Assembly: GCF_006352475.1 (NCBI RefSeq)
Contig: NZ_VCMZ01000001.1
Span: 372,001-436,000 of the forward strand
DNA length: 64,000 nucleotides
DNA from: Acinetobacter pullicarnis
GTDB taxonomy: Bacteria; Pseudomonadota; Gammaproteobacteria; Pseudomonadales; Moraxellaceae
Direction of reading: 5' to 3'
Position numbers and translations under genes: made by a program. Numbering within the stretch: position 1 is the first letter of the stretch; every line of letters starts with the position of its first letter. Below, piece by piece: positions 20,598 to 31,175 of this stretch. The notes below the pieces were generated by a model, which saw nothing but the letters and a program-made list of their open reading frames with translations, made no database searches and had not been told where the DNA came from.

Positions 20598-20942
20598 GAT
20601 AAGACTCCAATTGTGAAAAACGTCCATCAAAAAATGAATCGATTGTTGTTAGTGAGCAGGAAATTTGATCATTAATTTATCTAATATTCAATATGCAATA
20701 GATATACGACTAAAGTTGTAGTCTGCATTTTTTAGGTATAAATACATTACTATTCAATTACTTAATAAATAGTAACAAAGTGTACAGATGTACACTCATA
20801 ACTTTGATTTACTTTGCCATAGAAAATAGCGAATTGATTTTTTTAGCCATTAAAGCCTTAGTTTGATCGGGTTGAATTGAAATATTTTGCCTAGCTTTAA
20901 AAATAAATTGCTACTGTTTTTATTTTTTAGTCGATTTTATGC
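20598..20942. other. Upstream region of the unknown gene
   Basis: This AT-rich stretch of about 345 bp holds no gene. It contains an 18-bp palindrome (see 20779-20796) and ends at the crbS terminator. Confidence 0.6.
20779..20796. promoter_or_regulatory. 18-bp palindrome, possible operator
   Basis: AGTGTACAGATGTACACT is two perfectly inverted 8-bp arms around GA. It lies about 180 bp upstream of the unknown minus-strand gene. The form suits a homodimeric repressor of the TetR or GntR type (inference). Confidence 0.45.
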
Positions 20943-20977
20943 AGAAAAAGCCTGAAGGATGATAAATGCTTCAGGCC
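20943..20977 (-). terminator. crbS terminator
   Basis: Stem GCCTGAAG (20950-20957) pairs with CTTCAGGC (20969-20976) around an 11-nt loop. On the minus strand it runs into TTTTTC. It lies about 30 bp after the crbS stop. Confidence 0.8.
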
Positions 20978-21008
20978 GATATCGAACTGTAATCTACCAG
21001 CATGAATG

Positions 21009-24000
21009 TTATTTCAAACTCGATAGCCAAGCGCGTAAGGATGCTGGTTTTAACGGTTTTCTGAGCAGTACAATGTTGAGCTCTTTGAGGCGTTGCGGCA
21101 GGTCTGGATCAGAATCAGCAGTAATTAATGCAACCGCAATATCTTCGGTACGATGAGCAACAATGAAGTCTAAACCAATTTTATCCTGGTTCAAATGCTG
21201 ATCAATCAACCAAACCTGAATGTCATGCTGTTCAATTAATTGCATTGCACTTTCTGGCTCCGTGGCTTTAAACACTTCATAGCCCCATTTTCCTAATAAA
21301 GTGACCATCCCATTTAAGATGTTTTCATCATTGTCTAGGCATAAGATTTTTAGTGCCTTGGCACTGATTGGCATGGCTAAAGGTTTTGTTGTTAAGACCT
21401 GAGGAGCCAGTGCTGTTGGCACTTCGACCATAAAACATGAGCCTTTACCGAGTTCTGAATAAACATGAAGTGGGTGGTCTAATAGGGTGGTCATACGATG
21501 TACTATGGCCAAACCAAGTCCAAGTCCTTGTTCATCCCATGGTGAGGTATGTCCACAACGTTCAAATTCTTGAAAGAGTTTTATACGTTGCTCTTCCGCG
21601 ATCCCAGGTCCTGTGTCCCAAACGCCAATACGGATATGCTGAGGGCGCTGTGCGGAGCGAAGTACACCGATCACGATTCGACCTGTGGCAGTATAACGTA
21701 ACGCATTGCTGACAAAGTTTTGAATAATTCGTCGAATCCATTGTGGGTCAGTATCGATCCAAAAATTGGTGTCATAAACCTTAAATTGAATCTGTCGTTG
21801 TGCAGCAATCGATTTAAACTGTAATTCTAAATCGTTGAGCAAATCATGTAGTGCATAGCTTTGGCGTTTTGGCTGGATGGTTTCACCTTCCAAACGCGCA
21901 ATGTCGAGTAGGGCAGACAGCATACTTTCTGCACCATACAGTGAGCGATCAAGTTGCTGCAGAATATTTAAGTCATCACGACTACTTAAGCTTTGCTCAA
22001 GTGCAGTGCTAAATAAGCGTGCAGCATGCATTGGTTGGAGCAAATCATGACTTGCAGCAGCAATAAAGCGACTCTTGGACATGTTGGCGCGATCGGCTTG
22101 TTCGCGTGCCAATTGTTGCTCAGTCAGTGCATTGGCCAATTGTTGGGTGCGATCTTGAACACGAGCTTCAAGGAAGGCTTCATTTTCACGGAATGCGGTG
22201 ATATCGGCAAACGTTGTTACAAAACCACCCCCCGTAATTGGATTGCCACGCATTTGAATCACACGGCCATCTTTACGAATCCGCTCAAACTCATGCGAGC
22301 TACCGACTTTCATCCAATGAATCCGTTTGCGGACATGCTCTTCAACAGAGCCTGGACCACATTCACCACGCTCTGCGTTATAGCGAATTAAATCGGCAAT
22401 CGGGCAGCCGACATAGGCCAGATCTTTAGGATAATCAAAAAGTTTGAGATATTGATTGTTCCAAGCCACCATACACATATTTTCATCAACCACACTAACG
22501 CCTTGAGTCATGTGGTCGATCATGGTCATAATTAGATTTTGATTAAAACGTTGCCATTGTGATGCTTGGTCCAAGATATTGGCGACCTGACCCAAAGCAA
22601 GTCCATTATTGACCATGGCTGTGGTGAGCAGGGTTCGCGCTGAAGCGGCACCGATAGTCCCCGCTAAGTACTGTTCTGTAAAACGCCACCACATGCCATT
22701 GGCGCTGCTGTTTTCATTTAGTGCGACACCATTTTGTGAACAGAACTGTTTGAAGGCGTGAATGGTTGGCACATCTCCAGTAATACGCTTAGCCAGTGCG
22801 ATAAGATCGCCTACTTTTAGGCGAGCTACATCATGATGCAAATATTGGATATCGGTATTGGTGTTATGTGATGGTAATGGTTTGGTTTGATAGTAGAAAA
22901 AACTTTCCGCTTGAATTTGTTCTGCCACACTTGGGCGATAAATCCGAGAGATCCAGACATAAAGAATAATATTTAAGCCCAGTGACCAAATCACTCCGTG
23001 AGTGAGCGGAGCGAAGGATTCAAATCCAAATAATGCCTCTGGTCTTAGCCAATTGAATCCAAATGGACCTTCGGTGAGGAAGGAACGTGTAAATTGATTA
23101 TATTGTTCAGGAAAGCTACGTAAAATTGTGGGTAATAGAAGCGTATAAATCCAAAGCAAGAAACCCGTAATTAAACCGACGTAGACGCCTTGCTTGCTGC
23201 CACCGCGCCAATATAGGCCACCGATGAGTGCGGGTGAAAATTGCGCAACTGCACTAAAGGCCAATAAACCAAAGACAGAAAGCTGATCAATATCATTAAA
23301 GAAGTGAAAGAACATAAAGCCGAGTAACATCACCGCTAAAATACAAACCCGACGGGTGAACTTGAGTACTCTAGGCAGGCGATCGTCATGTCTTGAAATT
23401 ATGCCAAAACGCCACAACGCAGGCATAATTAAGTCATTGCTCAGCATAATAGACAATGCCACAGACGAAACTAAAAGCATGCCAGTCGAAGCGGAGAAGC
23501 CACCCAAGAAGGCTAATAGGGTAAGCCATTCTTGATTGTAACTGAGCGGGAGGGATAATACGGCAACATCTGGAATGGTGAGATAGTTGGGCGCTGCATG
23601 TAAAGCCCAGCTGGCAATCGGAATAATCGCCAAAATGGTTAAAATTAAATAAACAGCAAACCAACGTCTAGCCCCACGAATATGTTTTTCGTCCCGTAGT
23701 TCGACCACTGCAACGTGGAATTGTCGTGGTAAACAAATGATGGCGAAAGCAGCCAGCATGGTTTGAACCCAAAAGGTTTCTGGAACACCAAACAGTTGTA
23801 CTTCTTTGAATGTTTTTTGAACATCTTGGGAAATTTGTACGATGTTATCGGGTGCTTCAAAAATGAAAAATAGTGCAACACAAATGAGTGCAAATAGTTT
23901 AACAAAAGACTCGAAGGCCACCGCAAGCATCAAGCCACCGTGCTGTTCGGTGTTGGCAATTTGTCTGGTGCCAAACATCATCGCTAAAATCGCTAAAAGA

Positions 24001-24494
24001 GCGGTTAGCCCTAAAACACTGTTGGTGGTAGTCGCAGCGATTAATTGATTATTTTGATCCAACATCACCGAAGCACTTAAGGCAATGGCACGTAGCTGTA
24101 ACGCTAAATAGGGGATAATCGCAATCACAGCCAAGATGGTGACCAAAGAGGCTAAGGTGCCACTTTTGCCATAACGTGCAGCAACAAAGTCAGCAATAGA
24201 TGAAATCGCATGATGTTGTCGAACACGGCCTAAGCGACGCCAAATATCGTAGCCAACGCAGACAAAGAGTAGGGGTCCTAAATAAATTGGTAAGAAAATG
24301 ATCCCTTCACGAACAGCCGCACCGGTCGCGCCATAAAAAGTCCACGATGAGCAATAAACACCCAATGTTAGACTAAAGAGTAACATTCTGCCGCGCGTGC
24401 TTAATCGGCTGGCATGCTTCTCCCCATAAAAAGCACAACCAAAAAGTATCAGGATATAAAGAGCTAAAGCCCCAATAATCAACCAACTATTCAT
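21009..24494 (-). CDS. crbS: SSS-transporter/hybrid histidine kinase (CrbS-like)
   Basis: A 1161-residue sensor. Residues ~1-500 form a sodium/solute-symporter domain with about 13 hydrophobic helices. A linker and a PAS region follow (~650-750, including MTQGVSVVDENMCMVAWNNQYL). Next are the dimerisation domain with ASHDLLQPMH (His816 predicted phospho-site), the ATPase (VSNALRYT; GVWDTGPGI; GLGLGLAIV), and a C-terminal receiver with candidate Asp1098 (LIDQHL). This architecture is that of CrbS, which controls acetate use with CrbR. It is divergent from yjcH-actP, with a 177-bp shared control region. Confidence 0.87.
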   Translation of the reverse strand: MNSWLIIGALALYILILFGCAFYGEKHASRLSTRGRMLLFSLTLGVYCSSWTFYGATGAAVREGIIFLPIYLGPLLFVCVGYDIWRRLGRVRQHHAISSIADFVAARYGKSGTLASLVTILAVIAIIPYLALQLRAIALSASVMLDQNNQLIAATTTNSVLGLTALLAILAMMFGTRQIANTEQHGGLMLAVAFESFVKLFALICVALFFIFEAPDNIVQISQDVQKTFKEVQLFGVPETFWVQTMLAAFAIICLPRQFHVAVVELRDEKHIRGARRWFAVYLILTILAIIPIASWALHAAPNYLTIPDVAVLSLPLSYNQEWLTLLAFLGGFSASTGMLLVSSVALSIMLSNDLIMPALWRFGIISRHDDRLPRVLKFTRRVCILAVMLLGFMFFHFFNDIDQLSVFGLLAFSAVAQFSPALIGGLYWRGGSKQGVYVGLITGFLLWIYTLLLPTILRSFPEQYNQFTRSFLTEGPFGFNWLRPEALFGFESFAPLTHGVIWSLGLNIILYVWISRIYRPSVAEQIQAESFFYYQTKPLPSHNTNTDIQYLHHDVARLKVGDLIALAKRITGDVPTIHAFKQFCSQNGVALNENSSANGMWWRFTEQYLAGTIGAASARTLLTTAMVNNGLALGQVANILDQASQWQRFNQNLIMTMIDHMTQGVSVVDENMCMVAWNNQYLKLFDYPKDLAYVGCPIADLIRYNAERGECGPGSVEEHVRKRIHWMKVGSSHEFERIRKDGRVIQMRGNPITGGGFVTTFADITAFRENEAFLEARVQDRTQQLANALTEQQLAREQADRANMSKSRFIAAASHDLLQPMHAARLFSTALEQSLSSRDDLNILQQLDRSLYGAESMLSALLDIARLEGETIQPKRQSYALHDLLNDLELQFKSIAAQRQIQFKVYDTNFWIDTDPQWIRRIIQNFVSNALRYTATGRIVIGVLRSAQRPQHIRIGVWDTGPGIAEEQRIKLFQEFERCGHTSPWDEQGLGLGLAIVHRMTTLLDHPLHVYSELGKGSCFMVEVPTALAPQVLTTKPLAMPISAKALKILCLDNDENILNGMVTLLGKWGYEVFKATEPESAMQLIEQHDIQVWLIDQHLNQDKIGLDFIVAHRTEDIAVALITADSDPDLPQRLKELNIVLLRKPLKPASLRAWLSSLK

Positions 24495-24671
24495 AAATTC
24501 TTAGAATAAAATATCTGGATTAGGCCTGCATTGTAGCCTTGATTAAGTGCTTTGTATAAAAATTTAACGACCAAAGTCTACGTTGCGAATGGCCCTGAAC
24601 ATTGTTACTTTTGACTTTGTGAAAAAAAATTAAAAAGACGACTACGATTGGTTGTTTTCAGGAGCATGATT

Positions 24672-25004
24672 ATGGATGAGAAACAGGTAGAACGTATTCT
24701 ACAAAATCCAAAGTTTAAAGAACTTGTTGAGAAAAAGAGAAACTTGAGTTGGACATTGACCGTTATTATGTTGGTTGTTTATGTCGGATTTATGCTTTTG
24801 GTTGGCTATAACAAAGCATTTCTTAGCAGTTCATTTAGTGGCGGTGTAACAACTTGGGGAATTCCATTAGGACTTGGAATTATTGTACTTTCTTTTGTTT
24901 TATGTGGTGTGTACTCCTTTATTGCCAACCATTCACTTGACAAGCTGAGTGAAGAAGCAATGAGTGAAGTTAAAGCAATTACCAATGAGAAAGGACTGAA
25001 CTAA
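24672..25004 (+). CDS. yjcH: DUF485 membrane protein YjcH
   Basis: About 110 residues from the ATG at 24672, which has AGGAG 7 nt upstream; the in-frame codon at 24648 has no such site. It has two hydrophobic helices (~30-52 and ~65-88) and a charged C-terminal helix. DUF485 proteins are almost always encoded directly before actP. The actP start is 1 nt after this stop codon, so the two are translationally close. It is thought to assist the acetate permease. Confidence 0.92.
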   Translation: MDEKQVERILQNPKFKELVEKKRNLSWTLTVIMLVVYVGFMLLVGYNKAFLSSSFSGGVTTWGIPLGLGIIVLSFVLCGVYSFIANHSLDKLSEEAMSEVKAITNEKGLN

Positions 25005-25005
25005 G

Positions 25006-26721
25006 ATGAAATGGAATTCATTCAAAGCAAAGACTTTACTTGCAGTATCTGCACTTATTTCGACATTTGCACAAGCTGGTCCTGATCTGGGCCCAGCAGA
25101 ACAACAGGCAACCAACTGGTCTGCCATTATGATGTTTGTGGTTTTTGTTGGATTTACCTTATTTATTACAAAATGGGCGGCAAAAAAGACCACCAGTACC
25201 GATGACTTCTATACGGCAGGTGGTGGGATTACCGGATTCCAAAATGGTTTGGCGATTGCTGGTGACTATATGTCCGCAGCATCATTCCTTGGTATTTCCG
25301 CGTTAGTGTTTAGCTCAGGTTTTGATGGTTTACTTTATTCACTTGGCTTTATGGTTGGGTGGCCAATCGTTTTATTCTTAATTGCTGAGCGTCTACGTAA
25401 CTTAGGTAAATATAATCTGTCAGATGTGGTGTCTTTCCGTCTAGCAGAAAAGCCAGTTCGTACCTTGGCAGCTGTGAGCTCACTGGTTGTTGTTGCGTTC
25501 TATCTGATCGCGCAAATGGTGGGTGCAGGACAGCTAATCAAATTGTTATTTGGTTTGAACTACAACATCGCAGTGGTCATTGTTGGCTTACTGATGATGG
25601 CTTACGTTATTTTTGGCGGTATGTTGGCAACCACATGGGTGCAAATCATTAAAGCAGTGATGCTGCTGAGTGGTGCAACCTTTATGGCTTATATGGTACT
25701 AAGCTCTGTTGGCTTTAGCTTCTCGAATATGTTCACTCAATCAATTGAGGTTTATGGACAAGTTCGTGATATTAGCTTCGCAGAGGCTTCTAAAATCATG
25801 GGCCCTGGTAGCTTAGCAGCAAATCCAATTGATGCTTTATCACTTGGCCTAGCATTGATGTTTGGTACTGCAGGTTTACCGCATATTTTGATGCGTTTCT
25901 TTACTGTTAAAGATGCGAAAGAAGCACGTAAATCAGTTGTATATGCAACAGGTTTCATTGGTTACTTCTATTTATTGACCTTTATTATCGGTTTCGGTGC
26001 GATCTTATTCGTTTCGAACAACCCACAGTTCCTTGACGTTGCTAAAGCGGCAATGACAGGCAAGCTTGAGTTGGTTGGCGGTAATAACATGGCAGCTGTC
26101 CATTTAAGTGAAGCGGTTGGTGGTGACTTGTTCATGGGCTTTATCTCTGCAGTTGCATTTGCCACGATTTTGGCAGTGGTTGCAGGTTTAACGCTATCAG
26201 GTGCATCAGCTATTTCTCATGATTTGTACGCAAACGTGTTTAGAAAAGGCAAAACAACGCCTGCATCTGAACTACGCATGTCTAAACTTGCGACTTTGGG
26301 CCTTGCAATTTTCGCGATGATCCTTGGTATTTTGTTTGAAAAACAAAACGTTGCATTCATGGTTGGTTTGGCATTCTCAGTTGCTGCATGTGCAAACTTC
26401 CCAGTATTAGTATTGTCGATGTTCTGGAAAGGCCTCACAACACGTGGTGCTGTCGCTGGTGGAGTTGTTGGGCTGGTAACTGCTGTAACGTTAATCATCT
26501 TATCTAAAGCAGTATGGGTTGATACGTTAGGTATTTCAGATGTTGCACCTAACTCATTAAATGGTCCTGCAATTATTGCATTACCATTGGCATTCTTCTT
26601 CTGCTGGTTATTCTCTGTGACAGACAAATCTGCACAAGCTGAGAAAGAGCGCGCAGCTTACAATGCACAGTTTGTACGTTCTATGACCGGTGTTGGCGCT
26701 TCGGGTGCTTCAGATCACTAA
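25006..26721 (+). CDS. actP: Acetate/cation symporter ActP
   Basis: A 571-residue sodium:solute symporter. A signal-like N-terminus (ends TFAQAGPDL) precedes about 13 membrane helices. Family blocks include [32 protein letters not shown] (a span near 65-96), [17 protein letters not shown] and [18 protein letters not shown]. It imports acetate and related short acids. It is in an operon with yjcH and faces the crbS gene, the regulator known to control acetate uptake in relatives. Confidence 0.95.
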   Translation: MKWNSFKAKTLLAVSALISTFAQAGPDLGPAEQQATNWSAIMMFVVFVGFTLFITKWAAKKTTSTDDFYTAGGGITGFQNGLAIAGDYMSAASFLGISALVFSSGFDGLLYSLGFMVGWPIVLFLIAERLRNLGKYNLSDVVSFRLAEKPVRTLAAVSSLVVVAFYLIAQMVGAGQLIKLLFGLNYNIAVVIVGLLMMAYVIFGGMLATTWVQIIKAVMLLSGATFMAYMVLSSVGFSFSNMFTQSIEVYGQVRDISFAEASKIMGPGSLAANPIDALSLGLALMFGTAGLPHILMRFFTVKDAKEARKSVVYATGFIGYFYLLTFIIGFGAILFVSNNPQFLDVAKAAMTGKLELVGGNNMAAVHLSEAVGGDLFMGFISAVAFATILAVVAGLTLSGASAISHDLYANVFRKGKTTPASELRMSKLATLGLAIFAMILGILFEKQNVAFMVGLAFSVAACANFPVLVLSMFWKGLTTRGAVAGGVVGLVTAVTLIILSKAVWVDTLGISDVAPNSLNGPAIIALPLAFFFCWLFSVTDKSAQAEKERAAYNAQFVRSMTGVGASGASDH

Positions 26722-26744
26722 AATAGAGTGTTGATATAAAACTT

Positions 26745-26775
26745 TAAAAAACACCTTCTTGTAAGGTGTTTTTTT
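26745..26775 (+). terminator. yjcH-actP terminator
   Basis: Stem ACACCTT (26751-26757) pairs with AAGGTGT (26763-26769) on a 5-nt loop, with A residues before and seven T residues at the end. Confidence 0.88.
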
Positions 26776-27060
26776 ATGAGGATTATTTATGAGCAATTGT
26801 TGAAAGGCTTGTTATGACTGTGTTTCGCGGTATTTTGGTGAAAAATAATTACTTTATTTAAGCTTAGGTTTTGATTCTTTTTAAAAAAAAATTAATAATA
26901 TAAAAATTAAAATGTTATTTTTACAGTAAATAAACTGCAACTTGTATGACATATCTTTAATATAACCCTTGGATTTTTATCTCTACGGGATCCATTTTTA
27001 CTTCGGTAAATGTCTTTGAATGTTCAATCTGTCTTTTAAATAAAATAACATGGGGGAGTT

Positions 27061-29028
27061 ATGCCTTCCAAAAAGAATACTTGGTATGGCAATGTCAAAC
27101 CAAATGTCTTTCTTAGTACTGTAGCAATTATTGCTATTTTCCTTGCGCTTATTCTGTACGATCCGAAGGGATTTGAAAAAGTTGCGTCAGCGTTGAATCA
27201 ATGGATTATCACATCCTTTAGTTGGTTCTATGTCCTTTCAGTGGCTTTTTTTCTGATCTTATTAATTGTCTTGGCCTGTTCGAAAGCCGGTAAAATTAAA
27301 TTAGGTCCAGATCACAGTAGCCCCGAATACAGTAATGGCTCTTGGTTTGCGATGCTATTCACTGCGGGTATGGGTATTGGGCTGATGTTCTTTGGTGTTG
27401 CTGAACCGATTATGCATTATGTCAGTCCACCAACCGGTGATCCTGAAACAATCCAATCTGCACAGCAATCGATGCGTATTACTTTTTTCCACTGGGGATT
27501 ACATGCCTGGTCGATTTATGCTGTTGTTGGATTAGCCTTATCCTATTTTGCCTTCAGGCATAATTTGCCACTTAAAATTCGATCTGCATTTTATCCTTTA
27601 ATCGGGAATAAAATTTATGGTCCGATTGGTGACGGTGTTGATACTTTTGCCACGATTGGTACTGTATTTGGTGTTGCAACGACCTTAGGCTTCGGTGTTA
27701 CGCAAATTAACTCAGGTCTAAACTACCTATTCGGTTGGGAGCAAGGTATTGGCACCCAAATCATTTTGATTGTATTTGTGACCATGTTGGCCTCAATGTC
27801 AGTGGCCTTTGGTTTAGATAAAGGGATTAAGCGGCTTTCTGAGCTGAACTTAGTGCTTGCCGTCATCTTGCTGTTATTTGTATTTTTTGCAAGTGCTTCG
27901 GTTTATATCTTACAAGCCACGATTCAAAATGCTGGCCAATATGTTTCCAATTTATTCACCATGACCTTCAATCTCTATGCCTATAACTCCGATGGTTGGA
28001 TTGGTGGTTGGACGATTATGTATTGGGCGTGGTGGATCTCATGGTCTCCATTTGTTGGGATGTTTATTGCACGTGTTTCACGTGGACGTAATATCCGTGA
28101 ATTTATTATTGGGGTTTTACTGATTCCAACAGGATTCACATTAATTTGGATGGGCTTTATGGGGAACGCTGCACTATTTAGCGTAATCCAAGAAGGTCAT
28201 ACCACATTAATCACGGCTGTTCAGAATGACCCTTCAGTTGCACTGTTTGAATTCCTTCAGCATTTGCCATTTTCGACATTTACCAGTGTCTTGGCGACAG
28301 TTTTAGTTATTCTATTCTTTGTGACCTCAGCAGATTCTGGCGCATTGGTCATCGATTATTTAACTGCTGAAAGTGAACACTCGCCGCTATGGCAACGTAT
28401 GTTCTGGACGGTATTGATTGCCGTACTTTCGATTATGTTATTGATGGTCGGTGGTTTGTCGGCCTTACAATCGGCAACGATTATGAGTGCATTGCCCTTC
28501 ACTTTAATTTTGCTATTTATTTGTTGGGGCTTACTCAAAGCGCTCAGGTTGGATGTGATCAAAATGCATGCATTACAAGATGCACGTATTACACCTCGTG
28601 CCGTTAATAACCCGCGCAGTTGGCAACAACGTTTGGGCTTAATCATGCATTATCCGCATACCAAAGAAGAGGTTGAGGCGTTTATTGATGATCAGGTGCT
28701 GCATGCATTTGAGAGTATCCAACGAGAATTCAAGCGCCGTAATCTGAATGTACTGATTTCAAAAGTCGAAGATGGTTTACAGCTTAAAGTCAATCATCAA
28801 GAAGAAATCAACTTTATCTATCAGGTAATTGCACGTGAAATGTTAGCACCAAGTTTTATGCTAACCAAGCAGGAAGCAGCAGCTGAAGAGTTCTATCAGG
28901 CCGTTGTATTCCTTCGTGAGGGTGGGCAAAACTATGATGTCTTCGATTGGACCCATGATGACCTATTGCAGGATATTATTGATCAATATGAACGTCATTT
29001 ACACTTCCTGAGTGTGGTTCGAACTTAA
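27061..29028 (+). CDS. betT: BCCT-family choline/betaine transporter (BetT-like)
   Basis: A 655-residue transporter with 12 predicted helices and the BCCT signature in the segment WTIMYWAWWISWSPFVGM, followed by FIARVSRGRNIREF. The long hydrophilic C-terminal domain (~505-655, containing NFIYQVIAREM) is characteristic of BetT rather than shorter carriers, and in E. coli BetT-type proteins it senses osmotic state. It probably imports choline for glycine-betaine synthesis. No betIBA genes are nearby. GGGGGAG precedes the ATG. A terminator lies 55 bp after the stop. Confidence 0.85.
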   Translation: MPSKKNTWYGNVKPNVFLSTVAIIAIFLALILYDPKGFEKVASALNQWIITSFSWFYVLSVAFFLILLIVLACSKAGKIKLGPDHSSPEYSNGSWFAMLFTAGMGIGLMFFGVAEPIMHYVSPPTGDPETIQSAQQSMRITFFHWGLHAWSIYAVVGLALSYFAFRHNLPLKIRSAFYPLIGNKIYGPIGDGVDTFATIGTVFGVATTLGFGVTQINSGLNYLFGWEQGIGTQIILIVFVTMLASMSVAFGLDKGIKRLSELNLVLAVILLLFVFFASASVYILQATIQNAGQYVSNLFTMTFNLYAYNSDGWIGGWTIMYWAWWISWSPFVGMFIARVSRGRNIREFIIGVLLIPTGFTLIWMGFMGNAALFSVIQEGHTTLITAVQNDPSVALFEFLQHLPFSTFTSVLATVLVILFFVTSADSGALVIDYLTAESEHSPLWQRMFWTVLIAVLSIMLLMVGGLSALQSATIMSALPFTLILLFICWGLLKALRLDVIKMHALQDARITPRAVNNPRSWQQRLGLIMHYPHTKEEVEAFIDDQVLHAFESIQREFKRRNLNVLISKVEDGLQLKVNHQEEINFIYQVIAREMLAPSFMLTKQEAAAEEFYQAVVFLREGGQNYDVFDWTHDDLLQDIIDQYERHLHFLSVVRT

Positions 29029-29082
29029 GCTTCACGCAGATCATAGGATTTGATTGTGAATTAGAGAACTTTCTTTCTCTTC

Positions 29083-29117
29083 AAAACCGAGCAATGCGGA
29101 TTGCTCGGTTTTTGTTT
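29083..29117 (+). terminator. betT terminator
   Basis: Stem ACCGAGCAAT (29086-29095) pairs with ATTGCTCGGT (29100-29109) on a GCGG loop, followed by TTTTTGTTTTT. Confidence 0.92.
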
Positions 29118-29146
29118 TTATTGGAGTTGATAAAGAAGGATCAGCA

Positions 29147-29338
29147 GTGAATTTAGGTTTTATTGGTACCTTGAATCGTTCGCAGACACAAGACACCTTC
29201 CTTGTTTGTACTCAATCAGCCAATACGGTGCGCTACAAGCGCCTCATTACTGGTGTGACAGCATATAGGGTCGTTAAGCTGAAAAGTAGCTACTTTATTA
29301 AACTGCCGTTAGATCAACGTAGGGGGAGCTTAAGCTGA
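29147..29338 (+). CDS. Possible small protein, doubtful
   Basis: A 63-codon frame starts with GTG, with AAGGA 6 nt upstream, and ends at TGA. A hairpin-like stretch and seven T residues (29362-29368) follow. These signals make it more than random, yet the peptide (basic, no clear domain; SANTVRYKRL.. in the middle) matches nothing I know. It lies between the betT and porin terminators. Confidence 0.25.
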   Translation: MNLGFIGTLNRSQTQDTFLVCTQSANTVRYKRLITGVTAYRVVKLKSSYFIKLPLDQRRGSLS

Positions 29339-29434
29339 CATGAGCTAAGCATGCTTGCTGGTTTTTTTGTGGATGATTGTTGTTGCTGGATGACTTTAAA
29401 GGGGAAGGAGTGGTTTCAAAAAGACATAGGCAAT

Positions 29435-29462
29435 AAAAAAGGACTCATAAGAGTCCTTTTTC
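29435..29462. terminator. Terminator of the porin gene
   Basis: Stem GGACTC (29441-29446) pairs with GAGTCC (29451-29456) on ATAA, with six A residues before and TTTTT after. It is bidirectional, and lies 17 bp after the minus-strand porin stop. Confidence 0.88.
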
Positions 29463-29478
29463 TATTCAATTTCTAGAC

Positions 29479-30357
29479 TTAGAAACGGAATTTAGCATTT
29501 AAGCCTACAGTGTCAGTGTCTAGAGAAACACCTTTAGTGTTTGCATGTAAGTAAGATACACCAACACCAACAGCAGGAGTGATGAAGTAGTTTACATCAC
29601 CGCCCCAAGCTTGGTCGAAATAAGAGTGAGTTGCATCAGTACCAATAAACTTCATACCAACGCTTAATTTGTTATTTAGGTAAAGATCAGATTTTAAGCC
29701 ATAAAGGGTATCTTCACCGATTGCAGCAGCAGTTTCGAAACCAAATGACATGTTAGTTCCTGTAATTGGACCAACATATTTAGCGCGAATCGTTGCAGAA
29801 TCTTGTTTCTCATTAATTGCTTCAGATTCAAGGAATGCTGATGCAATACCGTTGTTCATGATACCGAAAGTATCCATAGAGAACTGGTTTGGTACGTTAG
29901 TATAACCAGCAGCAACAAGTAAGTTAGGGATAACAACAGCACCAACTTCTAGTGCATAGCGATCGCCATTGTCATCGCCATTGTTTTTAACTTTAGTAAA
30001 AGTATGGTTGTATGATGCGCTTGCATAAACTGGAACAACTGAAGTTGGGATATAGCCTTCAGCTTTTACACCATAGTTCTGTGATTTGATGTTTACATCA
30101 TCAGTTTTTTCATCATATTTTAAATAGCTGTATGCAGCAGAAACATTTGAAGCCTGGTTTATAAATGCTGCTTCAGCCAATGGGCCTTTTGAAGAATCAA
30201 CGTCTTTTAAATAGTAAGTCCCTTCAACACCACCGGTGAAGTTTTTACCATTTTGAGTCGTATCGATATATTCAGATTGACCTTGAACTTCGAATTGATA
30301 CGCTTGAGCGCCAGTCATAGCCAATAATAATGCAGTCGCTAAACCAAGTTTTTTCAT
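29479..30357 (-). CDS. omp33-36: Omp33-36 family porin
   Basis: About 292 residues from the ATG at 30357; a TTG four codons upstream is unlikely, and GGA lies ~8 nt before the ATG. The signal peptide ends TGAQA|YQFEVQGQSEY. The rest is a series of amphipathic beta strands ending in the C-terminal LNAKFRF, with terminal Phe for BAM insertion. It closely resembles the A. baumannii Omp33-36 channel (blocks YYLKDVDSSKGPLAEAAF and TPAVGVGVSYLHANTK). It forms a water/solute channel in the outer membrane; in A. baumannii its loss is linked to carbapenem resistance and it contributes to virulence. Confidence 0.9.
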   Translation of the reverse strand: MKKLGLATALLLAMTGAQAYQFEVQGQSEYIDTTQNGKNFTGGVEGTYYLKDVDSSKGPLAEAAFINQASNVSAAYSYLKYDEKTDDVNIKSQNYGVKAEGYIPTSVVPVYASASYNHTFTKVKNNGDDNGDRYALEVGAVVIPNLLVAAGYTNVPNQFSMDTFGIMNNGIASAFLESEAINEKQDSATIRAKYVGPITGTNMSFGFETAAAIGEDTLYGLKSDLYLNNKLSVGMKFIGTDATHSYFDQAWGGDVNYFITPAVGVGVSYLHANTKGVSLDTDTVGLNAKFRF

Positions 30358-31175
30358 AATTATTTCCAATATGTTGAAACGGGTTAATATGCTGCAATTA
30401 TATTGTTACATATTATTAAGTCAATGATGTTACAGGGGATTGTAATTACTAAAATAGACTTGAAATTTTAATTTGTATGAAAATAAGACAAACGACCTGT
30501 TGGTTGTCAACAAGCGTAAAAGTTGAATCAGAACAATGGAATATATAGATATAATTCACATAAAACGACGTAAAACAGGGGTTAAATAGAATTTTGGTGA
30601 TTGGGAATTTAGATTGAAAATTAAACAACAATCGTTAAAAAAAATCAAAGTAAAGAGCATTCGACAAAAATAAATCATCATTTTTGCATTATTAAATACC
30701 GATTTGATTATTTGTTGTACAAATAATTTTGATGATTATTGCATTTTTCTATTCAATTGGCATATCCATTTGCGATTGTTTGTTGGGTGTTACGGAGAAG
30801 TTGGACAAGCTAGTCAACTTCAATTGATGTCTCATTAAAGTATCAATTTATGATGTAAATAGGTGTTCTGTAGAGATGACGATATCAAATATTTCCTTTG
30901 TAGTGATATTTATTTTTAGCAATTTTTGCAGTGCCATTACTATTTAATTTAATATATTGATATCAATAAGATTAAATTTTAAATGGGAATAGTACTCATT
31001 TTCCTTAAAGTAATACTAATCCAATGTTGAAGTCAACTAATAATTTAGATAGAGCTAGAACAAAGCGAGCAATCGAGCTAAGAAAAAAATAATCGAGTGT
31101 TTTATTGCATCATTTTGGTGCGATTCGGGTGGTGTTTGAAGTGCCTGAATAGGAATTACTTAAAATTTAGGCAAT

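Noticed and set aside
24900..26660. Long minus-strand frames opposite actP
   Set aside because: They overlap an intact, well-conserved symporter gene and have shadow-type composition.
30449..30631. A 60-codon frame on the minus strand in the gap upstream of the porin
   Set aside because: It is very AT-rich and Phe/Ile-heavy with no ribosome site or homology cue.
30980..31010. A Fur-box-like AAATG...CATTT inverted repeat
   Set aside because: It matches the Fur consensus poorly and is not near any start codon.
31024..31092. A 22-codon frame with a basic C-terminus in the same gap
   Set aside because: Too short and without a clear ribosome site; a small RNA is as likely.
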